Shown here one piece after another: positions 1 through 9,196 of a stretch of 64,000 nucleotides of DNA (positions within the stretch are counted from its first letter, which is position 1; each line of letters begins with the position of its first letter). Source of the DNA: CAVUAA01 sp963739345 (GTDB lineage: Bacteria > Chlamydiota > Chlamydiia > Chlamydiales > JAFEGQ01); the NCBI GenBank assembly GCA_963739345.1, contig CAVUAA010000001.1, positions 744,001-808,000 on the forward strand. The letters are read 5' to 3'. Under the pieces are notes generated by a model. The model saw only the letters and a program-made list of their open reading frames with translations, was not told where the DNA came from and did not search any database. A program made the translations under genes and the position numbers.

Positions 1-6
1 AGGGAC

Positions 7-72
7 AACTGGGGGGTCAGGCCTGACATTTGGACATTAGTAATGTCCAAATGTCAGGCCTGACCCCCAGTT
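7..72. repeat. Long near-perfect palindrome upstream of sctU
   Basis: Positions 7-39 and 41-72 are reverse complements apart from one extra G in the left arm, around a single central G at 40. The arm contains GGGGTCAGGCCTGACATTTG, and the shorter hairpin at 18708-18729 shares the GGGGTCAGGCC core. It lies 40 bases before the sctU start, so it could be an upstream terminator, a regulatory stem-loop, or a REP/MITE-type repeat of the sort mobilised by RAYT transposases. No transposase is present in the window. Confidence 0.8.
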
Positions 73-111
73 CCAGTAGACTGAGGAGGGAATTGATGGC
101 ATGGTGGGTTA

Positions 112-1188
112 ATGGCTGAGAAGAGTGAGAAGGCAACCCCCAAGAAGCTCCGCGATGCGCGGAAAAAAGGGCAGGTTTCTAAGAGTCAAGATTTTCCTAG
201 CGCTTTTACCTTCTCCACATCGCTTCTCATGCTCCTCGCCTGGTCGGGCTTTCTGTGGGACAAGCTGACAGAGTTCATGGAAGGGATGCTTCGCGCTTCG
301 ACCGTCATCAACGTGCAAGAAGCGGCAGGCGAGATCATCCAACACCTCCTCTTCCTCATCCTAGAAGTGACCCTCCCCATCGCCGGCATCGTCGCACTCG
401 TTGGGGTGGTGGTCAATTTCCTCATCATCGGACCCATGTGGGGCACTGAGGGGATGAAGCCCGATCTCAAGCGGCTCAACCCGGTCACCGGCCTGAAAAA
501 TAAATTCAAGATGAAGACGGTTGTCGAGCTGATCAAGTCGATGCTGAAAATCATCATTGCGGCCTATATCATATATCGGGTGGTGTGGGATGATGTCGGC
601 AGTATCGTACAGACGGCGGCATTGACGCCGCTTGAGAGCGCATACGTCGTCGCCGGCTTTTTGCGAAAAGTGGCGATTCGTGTGGGAATCTTCTTCTTGG
701 CGGTGGGGATTTTCGATCTGTTCTATCAGAAGAGAGTCTTCGCCAAAGAGATGAAGATGGAAAAGTTTGAGGTGAAACAAGAGTACAAGGATTTAGAAGG
801 AGACCCGCAGATCAAAGGGCGGCGACGACAGATCGCCCAAGAGATTGCCTACGACGAGGGTCCCCGCGCCGCCAGAAGGGCGAAGGCGGTGATCACCAAC
901 CCCGAGCATATCGCCATCGCAATTGGCTACGAACCAGAGAAGTATGGAGCCCCATACATTGTCACTTTGGGGGCCGGAAGCCGGGCCGAGGCAATCTTAA
1001 GGGTGGCAGAAACAAATAATGTCCCTATTATGCGGAATGTACCCCTTGCGTGGCAGCTTTTCTCGGGTGGAGCGGTGAACCGTTTTGTTCCAGAAGAGAC
1101 TTACGAAGCTGTGGCAGAAGTGCTCCGATGGGTAATGAGTTTAGAGGAGGAAGGTGGAGGGCCAGAGATCCCGAAGCTGTTTGAATGA
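112..1188 (+). CDS. sctU: Type III secretion export apparatus switch protein SctU (CdsU/FlhB/YscU family)
   Basis: Inner-membrane component of the injectisome export gate that switches substrate specificity. The 358-residue length is usual for the family. The N-terminus EKATPKKLRDARKKGQVSKS is the typical cytosolic leader. Four hydrophobic segments follow in roughly residues 28-220. The cytosolic domain carries the autocleavage site in the form N-P-E-H (ITNPEHIAIAIGYEP), then the conserved YGAPYIVTLGAG stretch. The stop overlaps the sctV start (ATGA), so the two are translationally coupled. The ATG at 112 is the only sensible start in frame; there is no strong Shine-Dalgarno close by. Apparatus component rather than flagellar FlhB is inferred from the copN/malQ neighbourhood. 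Confidence 0.95.
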   Translation: MAEKSEKATPKKLRDARKKGQVSKSQDFPSAFTFSTSLLMLLAWSGFLWDKLTEFMEGMLRASTVINVQEAAGEIIQHLLFLILEVTLPIAGIVALVGVVVNFLIIGPMWGTEGMKPDLKRLNPVTGLKNKFKMKTVVELIKSMLKIIIAAYIIYRVVWDDVGSIVQTAALTPLESAYVVAGFLRKVAIRVGIFFLAVGIFDLFYQKRVFAKEMKMEKFEVKQEYKDLEGDPQIKGRRRQIAQEIAYDEGPRAARRAKAVITNPEHIAIAIGYEPEKYGAPYIVTLGAGSRAEAILRVAETNNVPIMRNVPLAWQLFSGGAVNRFVPEETYEAVAEVLRWVMSLEEEGGGPEIPKLFE

Positions 1189-3318
1189 AACGGATACTGA
1201 ATAATTTTGTCGGATTTATGGGTGGCGATCGTGCGCTAGCAACGATCGGTCGATCGGCTGACCTCGTTTTAGCCGGTTGGATTGTGGGCATCATCATCAT
1301 GATGATCATCCCCCTCTCCCCCCACCTCCTCGACGTCCTCATCGCCTTCAACCTCACCGTCGCCATCTCCCTCCTGATGGTCGCCCTCTATATTCCTAGC
1401 GCCGTCCACCTCTCCATCTTCCCCTCCCTCCTCCTCATCACCACCCTCTTCCGCCTCGGCGTCAACATCGCCTCTACACGCCTCATCCTCCTCCACGCCT
1501 ACGCAGGTGAAATCATCTGGGCGTTTGGTCACTACGTCGTTGGTGGCAATTTCGTGGTCGGTGGCGTCATCTTCCTCATCATCACATTAGTCCAGTTCAT
1601 CGTCATCACCAAGGGTGCCGAGCGGGTCGCAGAGGTAGCCGCCCGTTTCAGCTTGGACGGAATGCCGGGTAAGCAGATGGCGATCGACGCCGACCTCCGC
1701 GCCGGCATCATCGACTCTCCTACCGCCCGCCGCCTCCGCACCGACCTGCAGAAGGAGAGCCAGCTCTACGGTGCGATGGACGGTGCGATGAAGTTCGTCA
1801 AAGGGGATGCCATCGCCGGCATCGTCATCGTCATCATCAACGTCGTCGGCGGCCTGATCATCGGTGCCACCCAGATGGGCATGACCATCATGCAGGCGGC
1901 CCAAACCTACACCCTCCTCTCGATCGGTGATGGCCTCGTCACCCAGATCCCCGCCCTTCTCATCGGAATTGCCGCAGGTATTGTCACCACCCGCGTCTCC
2001 TCAGAGGCGCGCGACTCAAACCTTGGTAAGGACATCTCCGCGCAGATCTTCCGCCAGCCAAAAGCGCTCCTCTTAGCCTCCGGCGTCATCTTCCTCATGG
2101 GCCTTGTTCCCGGCTTTCCAGCCGTCGTCTTTTTCCCCATCGCCGCCATCCTCGGCGGCGTCAGCTACGCCCTCTGGATGACCGCTAGAAAACAGCTCGT
2201 CCGGAGCGCACAACAAGAGGCTGGCGGCGCTGTCGAGACCGCCGTCCCCGGCCACTCCGTCATCACAGGTGCTGCAGAAGACTATGCCCTCACCGTCCCC
2301 GTCGTCCTCGAAATTGGCGCCAGCCTCTCCCGCCTCATGAAGCGGCGGGGCGGCGGCATGGGCTTCATCGAAGACATGATCCCCCGCATGCGCCAAGCGC
2401 TCTACCACGACCTCGGCGTCCGCTTCCCCGGCGTCCACGTCCGAACAAACGCACCCAGCCTAGATAAGGGTGAGTACGCCATCCTCCTCAACGAAGTCCC
2501 CGTCCTACGCGGAAAAGTACTCGAGAACAACCTCCTCACCAACGAGACCGAAGAGAACCTCTCCCACTACAACGTCCCCTTCACCTCCTACAAGAACACC
2601 CTCGGCATGCCCACCCTCTGGGTCGAGGCCCGCTTTGTCGAACTCCTCAAAAAAGCTGGCATCAAGTTCTGGCGCCCCCTCGAAGTGATCATCCTCCACC
2701 TCTCCTACTTCTTCCGCTCCTACGCCGGCGAATTCATGGGCATCCAAGAAGTTCGCGCCATGGTCGAGTTCATGGAGAAGACCTACCCCGACCTCGTGCA
2801 AAGAAGTGACCCGCCTCATCCCCCTCCAGAAACTGACCGAAATCTTCAAACGCCTAGTTCAAGAACAGGTCTCCATCAAAGACCTCCGCACCATCCTAGA
2901 AGCGCTCTCCGAGTGGGCTCAAAGCGAAAAGGACACCGTCCTCCTCACCGAGTACGTCCGCTCCGCCCTCAAGCGCTACATCTCCTACAAGCACTCCCTT
3001 GGCCAGACCACCCTCTCCGTCTACCTCCTCGATCCCGAGATCGAAGACATGGTCCGCGGCGCCATCAAACAAACATCAGCCGGCTCCTACCTTGCCCTCG
3101 ACCCCGACTCCGTCCAGCTCATCCTCGGTGCCATGCGCAACGTCATCGTCCCTCCTCCCCCTGGCGGCCAGCCCCCCGTCCTCATCACCGCCATCGACGT
3201 CCGTCGTTTCGCCCGCAAGCTCATCGAGCAGGAGTTCCCCGACGTCTCCGTCCTCTCCTACCAGGAGATTGTCCCCGAGATCAAAATCCAGCCCCTCGGC
3301 CGCATCCAACTCTCATAA
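1185..3318 (+). CDS. sctV: Type III secretion export gate protein SctV (CdsV/FlhA/LcrD family), frameshifted near 2799
   Basis: Major export gate subunit with about seven or eight N-terminal membrane helices and a large cytosolic ring-forming domain. The family motif DGMPGKQMAIDADLRAG is present near residue 160. The first frame is good to about residue 537 (..YPDLVQ) and then turns into Arg/Pro-rich nonsense. The true C-terminus continues in the next frame from about 2800 (KEVTRLIPLQKLTEIFKRLV.. to ..IQPLGRIQLS, stop 3318). One extra base at GTGCAAAGAAG would explain it; reading GTG-AAA-GAA restores a protein of about 710 residues, normal for SctV. Most likely a sequencing indel. A hairpin follows the stop. 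Confidence 0.93.
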
Positions 3319-3320
3319 CG

Positions 3321-3360
3321 CAAATGCCCGTTTGGGGCCTGGCCACCAAACGGGCATTTG
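3321..3360. terminator. Stem-loop between sctV and the convergent unknown gene
   Basis: A perfect 15-bp inverted repeat (CAAATGCCCGTTTGG with CCAAACGGGCATTTG) around a 10-base loop sits 2 bases after the sctV stop and 30 bases after the end of the convergent minus-strand gene. There is no clear T-run on either side, so it is a stem-loop terminator or 3'-end stabiliser by position rather than a textbook intrinsic terminator. Confidence 0.65.
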
Positions 3361-3390
3361 AAAGTCAACTTAGCGGACAAGCTGTCTGCG

Positions 3391-3999
3391 TTAACGCATT
3401 ATCCAGGCCATCAGAAGCCCCATTCCGGCAAGCATTTCGATACCGAGCTTAGGAAGACTGGCGATGCCCCCAACCAATAAAAGGCCAGCCGATAGAATTC
3501 CGAAATCACCCGCGTACGTCGCGCCAGAGGGAGCGTTAGGACGCCTCGGGTACGGATTTTCGAATTTTGGTATGTCATAGAGCCTGATCTGTTCTCGCGC
3601 CTGGTCCAATGATAGACCAATCTTACTAGCAGCCTTACTTAACGCCTCTTTTGTCCCCGTCGTTAGCTCCGTCTCCCAAAACCGATCAAACCCTATCGGC
3701 TGGTACTCAAATCTATTTGTCTCCCACGGAGGCAACTGCTGATTGAGGTACCATATCCCCTTCTTATTTAGCTGGTTGACTCTGTAGCGCTGCGCATCGA
3801 TCCCTTTGGCCATGCATCTGTAGTCCCACTTCGCTGCTGCCTGGGGATCAACCTTTGCGAGAGCAACATCATAAGCCTTTTTTGCAGTATCATAGATCTT
3901 TTTCTCAGCCCGGTAGTCTATGACTCCCCGAATCGAAAAATAGACGATCCCCGCCGCAACACCATACCAAATTGCTTTTTGTACTGTTTTTCGTTCCAT
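3391..3999 (-). CDS. Unknown membrane-associated protein, 202 residues
   Basis: Function not recognised. An N-terminal hydrophobic segment (residues about 9-27, AIWYGVAAGIVYFSIRGVI) is followed by a charged region rich in Lys/Ala (EKKIYDTAKKAYDVALAKVD), a central soluble part with several Trp/Tyr, and a C-terminal hydrophobic hairpin (about 165-202, GILSAGLLLVGGIASLP..LLMAWIMR). It lies in an accessory patch between sctV and sctW and is convergent with sctV. Its lower GC relative to sctV is visible. An inclusion-membrane or effector role is only a guess from topology and location. Confidence 0.7.
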   Translation of the reverse strand: MERKTVQKAIWYGVAAGIVYFSIRGVIDYRAEKKIYDTAKKAYDVALAKVDPQAAAKWDYRCMAKGIDAQRYRVNQLNKKGIWYLNQQLPPWETNRFEYQPIGFDRFWETELTTGTKEALSKAASKIGLSLDQAREQIRLYDIPKFENPYPRRPNAPSGATYAGDFGILSAGLLLVGGIASLPKLGIEMLAGMGLLMAWIMR

Positions 4000-4090
4000 A
4001 CCTAACAGGATGCCCTAGTATTAAGATCTAGTCAAGCCAAACGACACCTCGCCCAAAATGCGGCGGCCCGGCCATAATGCGCGCAGAAAA

Positions 4091-4483
4091 ATGGAAAATA
4101 GCGTCGACACATATATTGATGGGATTATCGGGCAACTCCCCGCCCTCCTGAACACAAAGTTCCACTTCACTCCCAAATCACGCCAACCTTCAAAGATCAC
4201 GCTCCAGTTCATCGCCACATATAACACCGCAAAGGGCGAGTGTTATGTTGCTCGGACGCTCACAGAAACCTTCACCAAAAAGAACGCTGGCAAAACCCTC
4301 ATCGTCCAAATTTCCTCCACGCTCACAAGCCAACTCCAAAAAATCAGCACCGGCCTTAAAGAAGATTTCGACACTCTCAAGCTCGAATCTGCCCCATCCA
4401 AGCTAGTCAGCAATCTCTCTTACAAAGTGTGGCTGAGCGGCAGCGGATTTGGCAGCCGCTACGAAGGCTCCCTCCTCGCCTAA
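4091..4483 (+). CDS. Unknown small protein, 130 residues
   Basis: The ATG at 4091 (MENSVDTYIDGIIGQLPALL) is preferred over an upstream in-frame ATG at 4058, which adds only a basic low-quality stretch. The product looks like a soluble alpha/beta protein: KITLQFIATYNTAKGECYVAR, then LIVQISSTLTSQLQKI, then a weakly helical C-terminus. No recognised family. It ends 2 bases inside a palindromic repeat and is convergent with the AAA ATPase gene. The length and the secretion-gene setting would also fit a chaperone-like or effector protein, but nothing in the sequence proves it. Confidence 0.5.
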   Translation: MENSVDTYIDGIIGQLPALLNTKFHFTPKSRQPSKITLQFIATYNTAKGECYVARTLTETFTKKNAGKTLIVQISSTLTSQLQKISTGLKEDFDTLKLESAPSKLVSNLSYKVWLSGSGFGSRYEGSLLA

Positions 4484-4525
4484 AATTGTCACATTCTGGG
4501 ACAGTCCCCAATTGTGACAATTTTA
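4482..4525. repeat. Palindromic intergenic repeat, copy 1 (inverted copy at 48418-48458)
   Basis: The 12-bp outer arms AAAATTGTCACA and TGTGACAATTTT are perfect, with an inner GGGACAGTCCC stem. The same 37-base core occurs in reverse orientation at 48418-48458. Here it fills the whole space between two convergent genes and includes both stop regions, so it may serve as a bidirectional terminator. The style matches REP-like repeats. Confidence 0.8.
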
Positions 4526-5983
4526 GAAGAGGTCCTCAAGCGTGAGGGAGTGGTCAACTACTGCGCGGGCATGGATGTTGTCGCGGATCCCATAAGGAGT
4601 GATCAGGGTGGTGAAGAGGGCCTTGCGACTCTTTGTCTGTTCGCGGAACACCTCCTTTTTCCGCTCAAGCTGGTCGGCGTACTGCTTGGTAATTGCAAAC
4701 TCTCCATCCGAAAACTTGATTTCGCACAGATGAATGCAGTCATCGGCACGATCAATCACCAAATCGATTTCGGCACCCCTCTCCCCCGTGCCGCGCTTGA
4801 GCCGGTATTCCCAGTGCCCATGCTGAGTCAGCACCCCGCCAATCGAAAGGGCCTCCTTGATTTCATTGATGTGCTTTAAACAGAGACTCTCAAATGCTTT
4901 TCCAGCCCACGCGTACCAGGCCGGCGTTCCACGCTTTTTCGCCCAATAGGCTCGATCAGAGCGCTGAAGGACCTGACTTTTCACCGGATCAATCCAACGA
5001 AGATAGAAAAGGCTGTACTCATCCGTGAGCCGATAGCGACGAGATTGTGCTCGCTTCCCGAGAGCGAGCGAGGCAGAAATGAAGCCAGCCTCTTCTAACT
5101 CACGTAGTACAGCCGATGCTGTGCCACCATTGCTCACGGCCGGCACGGTGTCCAGAATTTCTCGTCGACTAAGCCCCCGTTGGGTCGCTCTGGCAAGCGC
5201 CTGAATGCAGGCGATATGTTTCTCTGAAGAATCAAAGAGTGAAAAATAGAGGCGGTGAAACTCTGTCACCAGGGGCCCTTGAGGAGAAAAACAGAGATGG
5301 TCAATCACCTGAGCTGCCGATGTCCCACGAGAAATATAGGAAAGATATTTCGGCACTCCACCCATCGTCATGTACAGCTCACAGATCTGCTTCCTGTTCA
5401 GTTTGGCAGCTTGCGAGTGAAGATACCGCTCAGTTTCGGTCAGCGTAAAGGGCAGTAGCCGCATGTGTGCGCTTAGCCGACCGTGCAGTCCTCCACGACT
5501 ATCCACCACCTTCTTGATCATCCACGAGGCCGCCGATCCACAGACGATCAATAGTATATTTGGCATCCGCGATGCGTGCCGATTCCAGAAATAGTCCAGT
5601 GCACTGAGAAAACCGGAGCGGGGAGACGCGAGCCAGGGGAGTTCGTCAAAAAAGAGAACAATGCGCTGCGCTGCCGCAAGCTTCTTGCACACCGTGGCGA
5701 GCCGATGAAATGCCTCCGACCAGTTGGCCGGCGGAGCGCTAATCCCTTCGCTTTCAAAAAGCGCAGAGTATTCCCGATGAAAATTGGCCAACTGTTCGCT
5801 GGTTGACGCATTAGGCGAGCCCGTGATCTCAAAGAAAATCCCCTTGTCCCGGAAGTACTCGGTAATCAAAAATGTCTTTCCAACACGCCTCCGACCATAG
5901 ACTGCAAGAAACTCCGCCTTTGACGAACCGTGCAATGCTTTAAGAGTCTTCTTCTCACCCTCGCGCCCAATCAGCTGGTTCAT
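4523..5983 (-). CDS. AAA-type ATPase with C-terminal DUF234 nuclease-like domain
   Basis: A 486-residue protein of the archaeal-type ATPase family often found in mobile or accessory regions. Walker A is AVYGRRRVGKTFL (about residues 28-40) and Walker B is IVLFFDELPWLASP (about 110-123). A winged-helix-like section follows (LSRREILDTVPAVSNGGTAS). The C-terminal domain has the DUF234 pattern GKAFESLCLKHI..GHWEYRLKRGTGERGAEIDLVID..CEIKFSDGEF, with D-x(n)-E-x-K residues like PD-(D/E)XK nucleases. The cellular role of such proteins is poorly known. It stands alone on the minus strand between the two type III secretion gene pairs, which suggests insertion into an ancestral cluster. Confidence 0.85.
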   Translation of the reverse strand: MNQLIGREGEKKTLKALHGSSKAEFLAVYGRRRVGKTFLITEYFRDKGIFFEITGSPNASTSEQLANFHREYSALFESEGISAPPANWSEAFHRLATVCKKLAAAQRIVLFFDELPWLASPRSGFLSALDYFWNRHASRMPNILLIVCGSAASWMIKKVVDSRGGLHGRLSAHMRLLPFTLTETERYLHSQAAKLNRKQICELYMTMGGVPKYLSYISRGTSAAQVIDHLCFSPQGPLVTEFHRLYFSLFDSSEKHIACIQALARATQRGLSRREILDTVPAVSNGGTASAVLRELEEAGFISASLALGKRAQSRRYRLTDEYSLFYLRWIDPVKSQVLQRSDRAYWAKKRGTPAWYAWAGKAFESLCLKHINEIKEALSIGGVLTQHGHWEYRLKRGTGERGAEIDLVIDRADDCIHLCEIKFSDGEFAITKQYADQLERKKEVFREQTKSRKALFTTLITPYGIRDNIHARAVVDHSLTLEDLF

Positions 5984-6154
5984 CTCTCCTCCAATCCTTT
6001 TTTTTCAGGTTATACCAAGCCAATTATAGCGTCAAACTGGCTTTTCCTCCAAATTCCGACGACTTTTAGCTGATTATGGTCTCAAATCAGCTCGCTGTTT
6101 CGACAATTTCGGGGAGGTGAGGCGTTTATTTGGTGGTGGGGTATAGTCCGGAAC

Positions 6155-7309
6155 ATGTCAGGAGATGTGGGGCCAGCCAATCAGATCACGAGCGCAGAAA
6201 TGCAAGCGCAGCAGGCGGAGACGCGCACCATGCGGACGGCGCGCCAAGTGGCGAGCCGTGAGTCATTCTCGACGGCTGTAGAGGAATCTTCGAATCCTTT
6301 CTCGGCGGATAAGGACATTGAGTTTAAGGCGCTAGAGAAGCGGGAAACGCACATCCCAGAAGAAGAGACGCATGAAGAGGCGCACAAGGTTCATGAGAAG
6401 CAAGACTTCGACAGCTACGCACAAGAGCGGCAACAGAGAAATCCGGAGCTCGACGCGCAGAGGCTAAAGCAGCTGCGCAATCTGATCATGAGCAAAGGAG
6501 AGGAGGCGAGTGCGGAGGAGCTGATCGCAGACGCGCGAGAACTTTTCGATGATGTGTCGCTCGCTGATGAGGCGCTAGAAGTTGTTCAAGAGACCACTGA
6601 GGGAGAGACGGCCGAGCTGGTGCGGCAAGCGAGAGACCTGCTCGACGCACAACAGGGCCGAGATGTGCGCGCGGGAAGGAACATGGGGGCCGAATCGCGG
6701 GCGTGGGCTGAGCGGGGCCTCGGCGGTCCAACCAGTTTACGCGACTACTATCGAGACATCATCGGCAATCCGCGCGAGGGCAATGAACTCTTTGATGAGA
6801 TGGCCGAAAAGTGGGACTTCGGTGAACTGGACGATGTGATCAAATTCCTCTTCGAGTCGCTCGGCGCTGACTTAAGAAGTAAAGGGCCATCGATCGCCCG
6901 CGGCGAGCTCTACACGCTAGTGACTGAGACGCGCGTTTTACAGAGCATCCTCGGCGTCTTCTACTTCTTTAAGAAGCGGGAAAAGCAGGCGCGCAAGCGG
7001 TTCAAGAAGGAGAAAATCGATTGGCCAGACGACCTCGATTTTGAAGAGCTCTCCGAGCAGTTCATGGCGCTCGTCGAAGAGAAATATCCCACCTCCACCA
7101 AAATCCTCTCACTCGCCCGCAAGCTTGAGATTTCAGAGGATCTACTGGCGCAAGTGATCGTCTTCGAGCAATATCGCGATGCAATCCGAGAAGTAGCGCC
7201 CAGGATCTACCGCAACCTCAAACACCGCTACGATCTCCTCGAGGCCATCATCGAAACGCTTGAAGAGCTCGAAGATGAACTAGCGGCGGAGGAAGAAGAT
7301 GAACTTTAA
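6155..7309 (+). CDS. sctW: Type III secretion gatekeeper SctW (CopN/YopN-TyeA/InvE family)
   Basis: Gatekeeper that controls translocator versus effector release. 384 residues, close to chlamydial CopN. The N-terminal ~90 residues are polar and low-complexity, as in secreted gatekeepers. The body contains the HrpJ/YopN helical repeats (LSSLAD-like region DDVSLADEALEVVQET, then SLRDYYRDIIGN) and a C-terminal TyeA-like part (about 290-384) ending in an acidic tail. It overlaps by 11 bases the downstream CesT-like chaperone gene, the same order as copN-scc1 in Chlamydia. Assignment is by size, domain character and synteny; no signature residue is decisive. Confidence 0.88.
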   Translation: MSGDVGPANQITSAEMQAQQAETRTMRTARQVASRESFSTAVEESSNPFSADKDIEFKALEKRETHIPEEETHEEAHKVHEKQDFDSYAQERQQRNPELDAQRLKQLRNLIMSKGEEASAEELIADARELFDDVSLADEALEVVQETTEGETAELVRQARDLLDAQQGRDVRAGRNMGAESRAWAERGLGGPTSLRDYYRDIIGNPREGNELFDEMAEKWDFGELDDVIKFLFESLGADLRSKGPSIARGELYTLVTETRVLQSILGVFYFFKKREKQARKRFKKEKIDWPDDLDFEELSEQFMALVEEKYPTSTKILSLARKLEISEDLLAQVIVFEQYRDAIREVAPRIYRNLKHRYDLLEAIIETLEELEDELAAEEEDEL

Positions 7310-7718
7310 AGAGCTCTGCGACCAGCTTTCAGGTGAGATGGGAACTCCCCTCACCCCCGACCGGAACAACACCGTTCTCATCCAATTTGACGACGGCGCA
7401 GAAGTGCAGATCGAACCGACTAAGGAAGAAAAAGAGATCGTCATCGGCATGCAGCTGGGTGACGTAGGCGCTGGATCTGGCCGCGCGAAGATGTTCGAAG
7501 GAGCGCTCATCGCCAACGGCGCCCCCTATCCTCGCTTTGGTTTCTTTGCGTGGAGCCGCAAAGGGAACCAACTAGTCCTCCACGAGTTTCTCCCTATGGA
7601 TGGCATCACCGGCAAGATTGTCAAAGACACCATGACCACGCTGGTGAACAAGGGACGGGAGTGGAAGGAAGCAATCCGGCGGGGCGCACCCCCCGTCCAA
7701 CCGAGTTTTGGTAAATGA
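7299..7718 (+). CDS. CesT/Scc1-type type III secretion chaperone
   Basis: 139 residues, acidic, with the class I chaperone pattern: N-terminal helix (FKELCDQLSGEMGTPL), beta strands with TVLIQFDDGAEVQIEP and EIVIGMQLGDV, then LVLHEFLPMDGITGKIVKDTM and a C-terminal helix. It starts inside sctW and its last 4 bases overlap malQ, so all three are one transcriptional unit. By position it corresponds to Scc1, which with Scc4 chaperones CopN in Chlamydia. The tight coupling to sctW supports it serving as that protein's chaperone. Confidence 0.85.
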   Translation: MNFKELCDQLSGEMGTPLTPDRNNTVLIQFDDGAEVQIEPTKEEKEIVIGMQLGDVGAGSGRAKMFEGALIANGAPYPRFGFFAWSRKGNQLVLHEFLPMDGITGKIVKDTMTTLVNKGREWKEAIRRGAPPVQPSFGK

Positions 7719-9196
7719 TCGATCCCCTCCTCGAAACACCCGCCGCCGAGCAGTGGAAGCGCATTGGCACTGGCCACCACCACGGCCTTTGCGCCCCCCT
7801 CTTCTCCGTCCACTCAGAGAGAAGCCACGGCATCGGCGAATATCCCGACCTGGTCCTCCTCATCGACCTGGTGAAGAGCTTTGGCATGGACACCCTCCAG
7901 CTCCTCCCCCTCAATGACACTGGTCTCGACCCCAGCCCCTACTCAGCCATCTCCGCCTTCGCCCTCAACCCGGTCTACCTCCGCCTCGACGATCTTCCTC
8001 CAATGGGAGGCCACCGTGTCGACTACGCCGCCGTCCGCCAATCCAAATACGACTACCTCACCGCCTACTGCGAAAGACACGCCGACGACTTCGCCTCCGA
8101 CCCCGATTATCAGACGTTCGTTGCTAACAACCCCTGGCTTGCCCCCTACGCCCGCTTCAAAACCCTCCGCTTCAAACACAACCGCAAGCCATGGTGGGAG
8201 TGGCCCGACGAGAACATCGACCAGCTCGCCCCCATCCACAGCATCCTCCAATACCTCTGCCACCGGCAGATGGAGCAGGTGCGCGCCTACGCCGACTCAC
8301 AAGGGGTCCTCCTCATGGGCGACCTTCCGATCCTCGTCAGCAAAAATAGCTGCGACGTTTGGTCTCAACCCCACTACTTCCGCCTCGACGAGGGAGCCGG
8401 CTGCCCTCCCGACAAGTATGCCCCCGAAGGGCAAAATTGGGGCCTCCCCCTCCACAACTGGGAGGCGCAGGCGGCCGATGACTTTTCCTGGTGGCGTCAG
8501 CGACTTAACCATGCCGCCAGGTATTTCCACCTCTACCGAATTGACCACACCGTGGGCCTCTTTCGCCTCTGGGGTATCCCCCCAGGGGGCACTCCTATCG
8601 ATGGCTCCTATCAGCCTAACGAGCCCAACGCGTGGGAGCGACAGGGCAAAGCCCTTCTCACCATGCTCCTCGCCGCCTCCCCCATGCTCCCCGTCGCAGA
8701 AGACCTCGGCACCATCCCCGACGTCGTCCGCGACACTCTCGCCGCCCTCGGCATCCCCGGCACCAAGATGATCCGCTGGGAGCGCATCTGGGACCAATAC
8801 CACCCCCTCGGCGCCGGCGCCGACTTCCGCCCCGCCAGCCTCTCCACCCTCTCCACCCACGACTCAGAGCTCACCCGCCAGTGGTGGGAAGCCTACCCCT
8901 CCGAGGCCAAAATCTGCTCGGCCTTCCACAACTGGACCTACTCCACCCCCCTTCCTCCTAAGCACCACCGTGCCCTCCTCCACGAGAGCCACCACACCGC
9001 CAGCCGCTTCCACGTTAACCTCCTCTCCGAGTATCTCGCTCTCTTCCCCAACCTCTCCCCCACAAACCCCGCCGACGAGCGGATCAACACCCCCGGCACC
9101 CTCTCAGAAACCAACTGGACCTACCGCTTCGGCCCCACTCTCGAGCAGCTCCTCGACAACACAGAACTCCAAAAAACCGTCAGAGAAATGCTATGA
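7715..9196 (+). CDS. malQ: 4-alpha-glucanotransferase (amylomaltase)
   Basis: Transfers maltooligosaccharide units between alpha-1,4-glucans in glycogen turnover. 493 residues, GH77 family. The nucleophile region is YRIDHTVGLFRLWG, the acid/base Glu is in LPVAEDLGTIP, and the third carboxylate is in LSTHDSEL. The family's GHHHGLCAPLFSVHSE and GLDPSPYSAISAFALNP segments are at the N-terminus. It overlaps the chaperone gene by 4 bases and the next gene by 4 bases. Linkage of malQ to copN-scc1 is conserved in Chlamydia. Almost every third position is C or G, typical of the core genes here. Confidence 0.97.
   Translation: MIDPLLETPAAEQWKRIGTGHHHGLCAPLFSVHSERSHGIGEYPDLVLLIDLVKSFGMDTLQLLPLNDTGLDPSPYSAISAFALNPVYLRLDDLPPMGGHRVDYAAVRQSKYDYLTAYCERHADDFASDPDYQTFVANNPWLAPYARFKTLRFKHNRKPWWEWPDENIDQLAPIHSILQYLCHRQMEQVRAYADSQGVLLMGDLPILVSKNSCDVWSQPHYFRLDEGAGCPPDKYAPEGQNWGLPLHNWEAQAADDFSWWRQRLNHAARYFHLYRIDHTVGLFRLWGIPPGGTPIDGSYQPNEPNAWERQGKALLTMLLAASPMLPVAEDLGTIPDVVRDTLAALGIPGTKMIRWERIWDQYHPLGAGADFRPASLSTLSTHDSELTRQWWEAYPSEAKICSAFHNWTYSTPLPPKHHRALLHESHHTASRFHVNLLSEYLALFPNLSPTNPADERINTPGTLSETNWTYRFGPTLEQLLDNTELQKTVREML

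Noticed and set aside
2790..2815. Programmed ribosomal frameshift in sctV
   Set aside because: No recognised slippery heptamer or obvious downstream pseudoknot, and four other genes have similar single breaks, so error is more likely.
7881..8771. 296-codon Ser/Pro/Thr-rich ORF overlapping malQ
   Set aside because: Frame-shifted reading of malQ; mucin-like composition arises from CTC/ACC/CCC codons.
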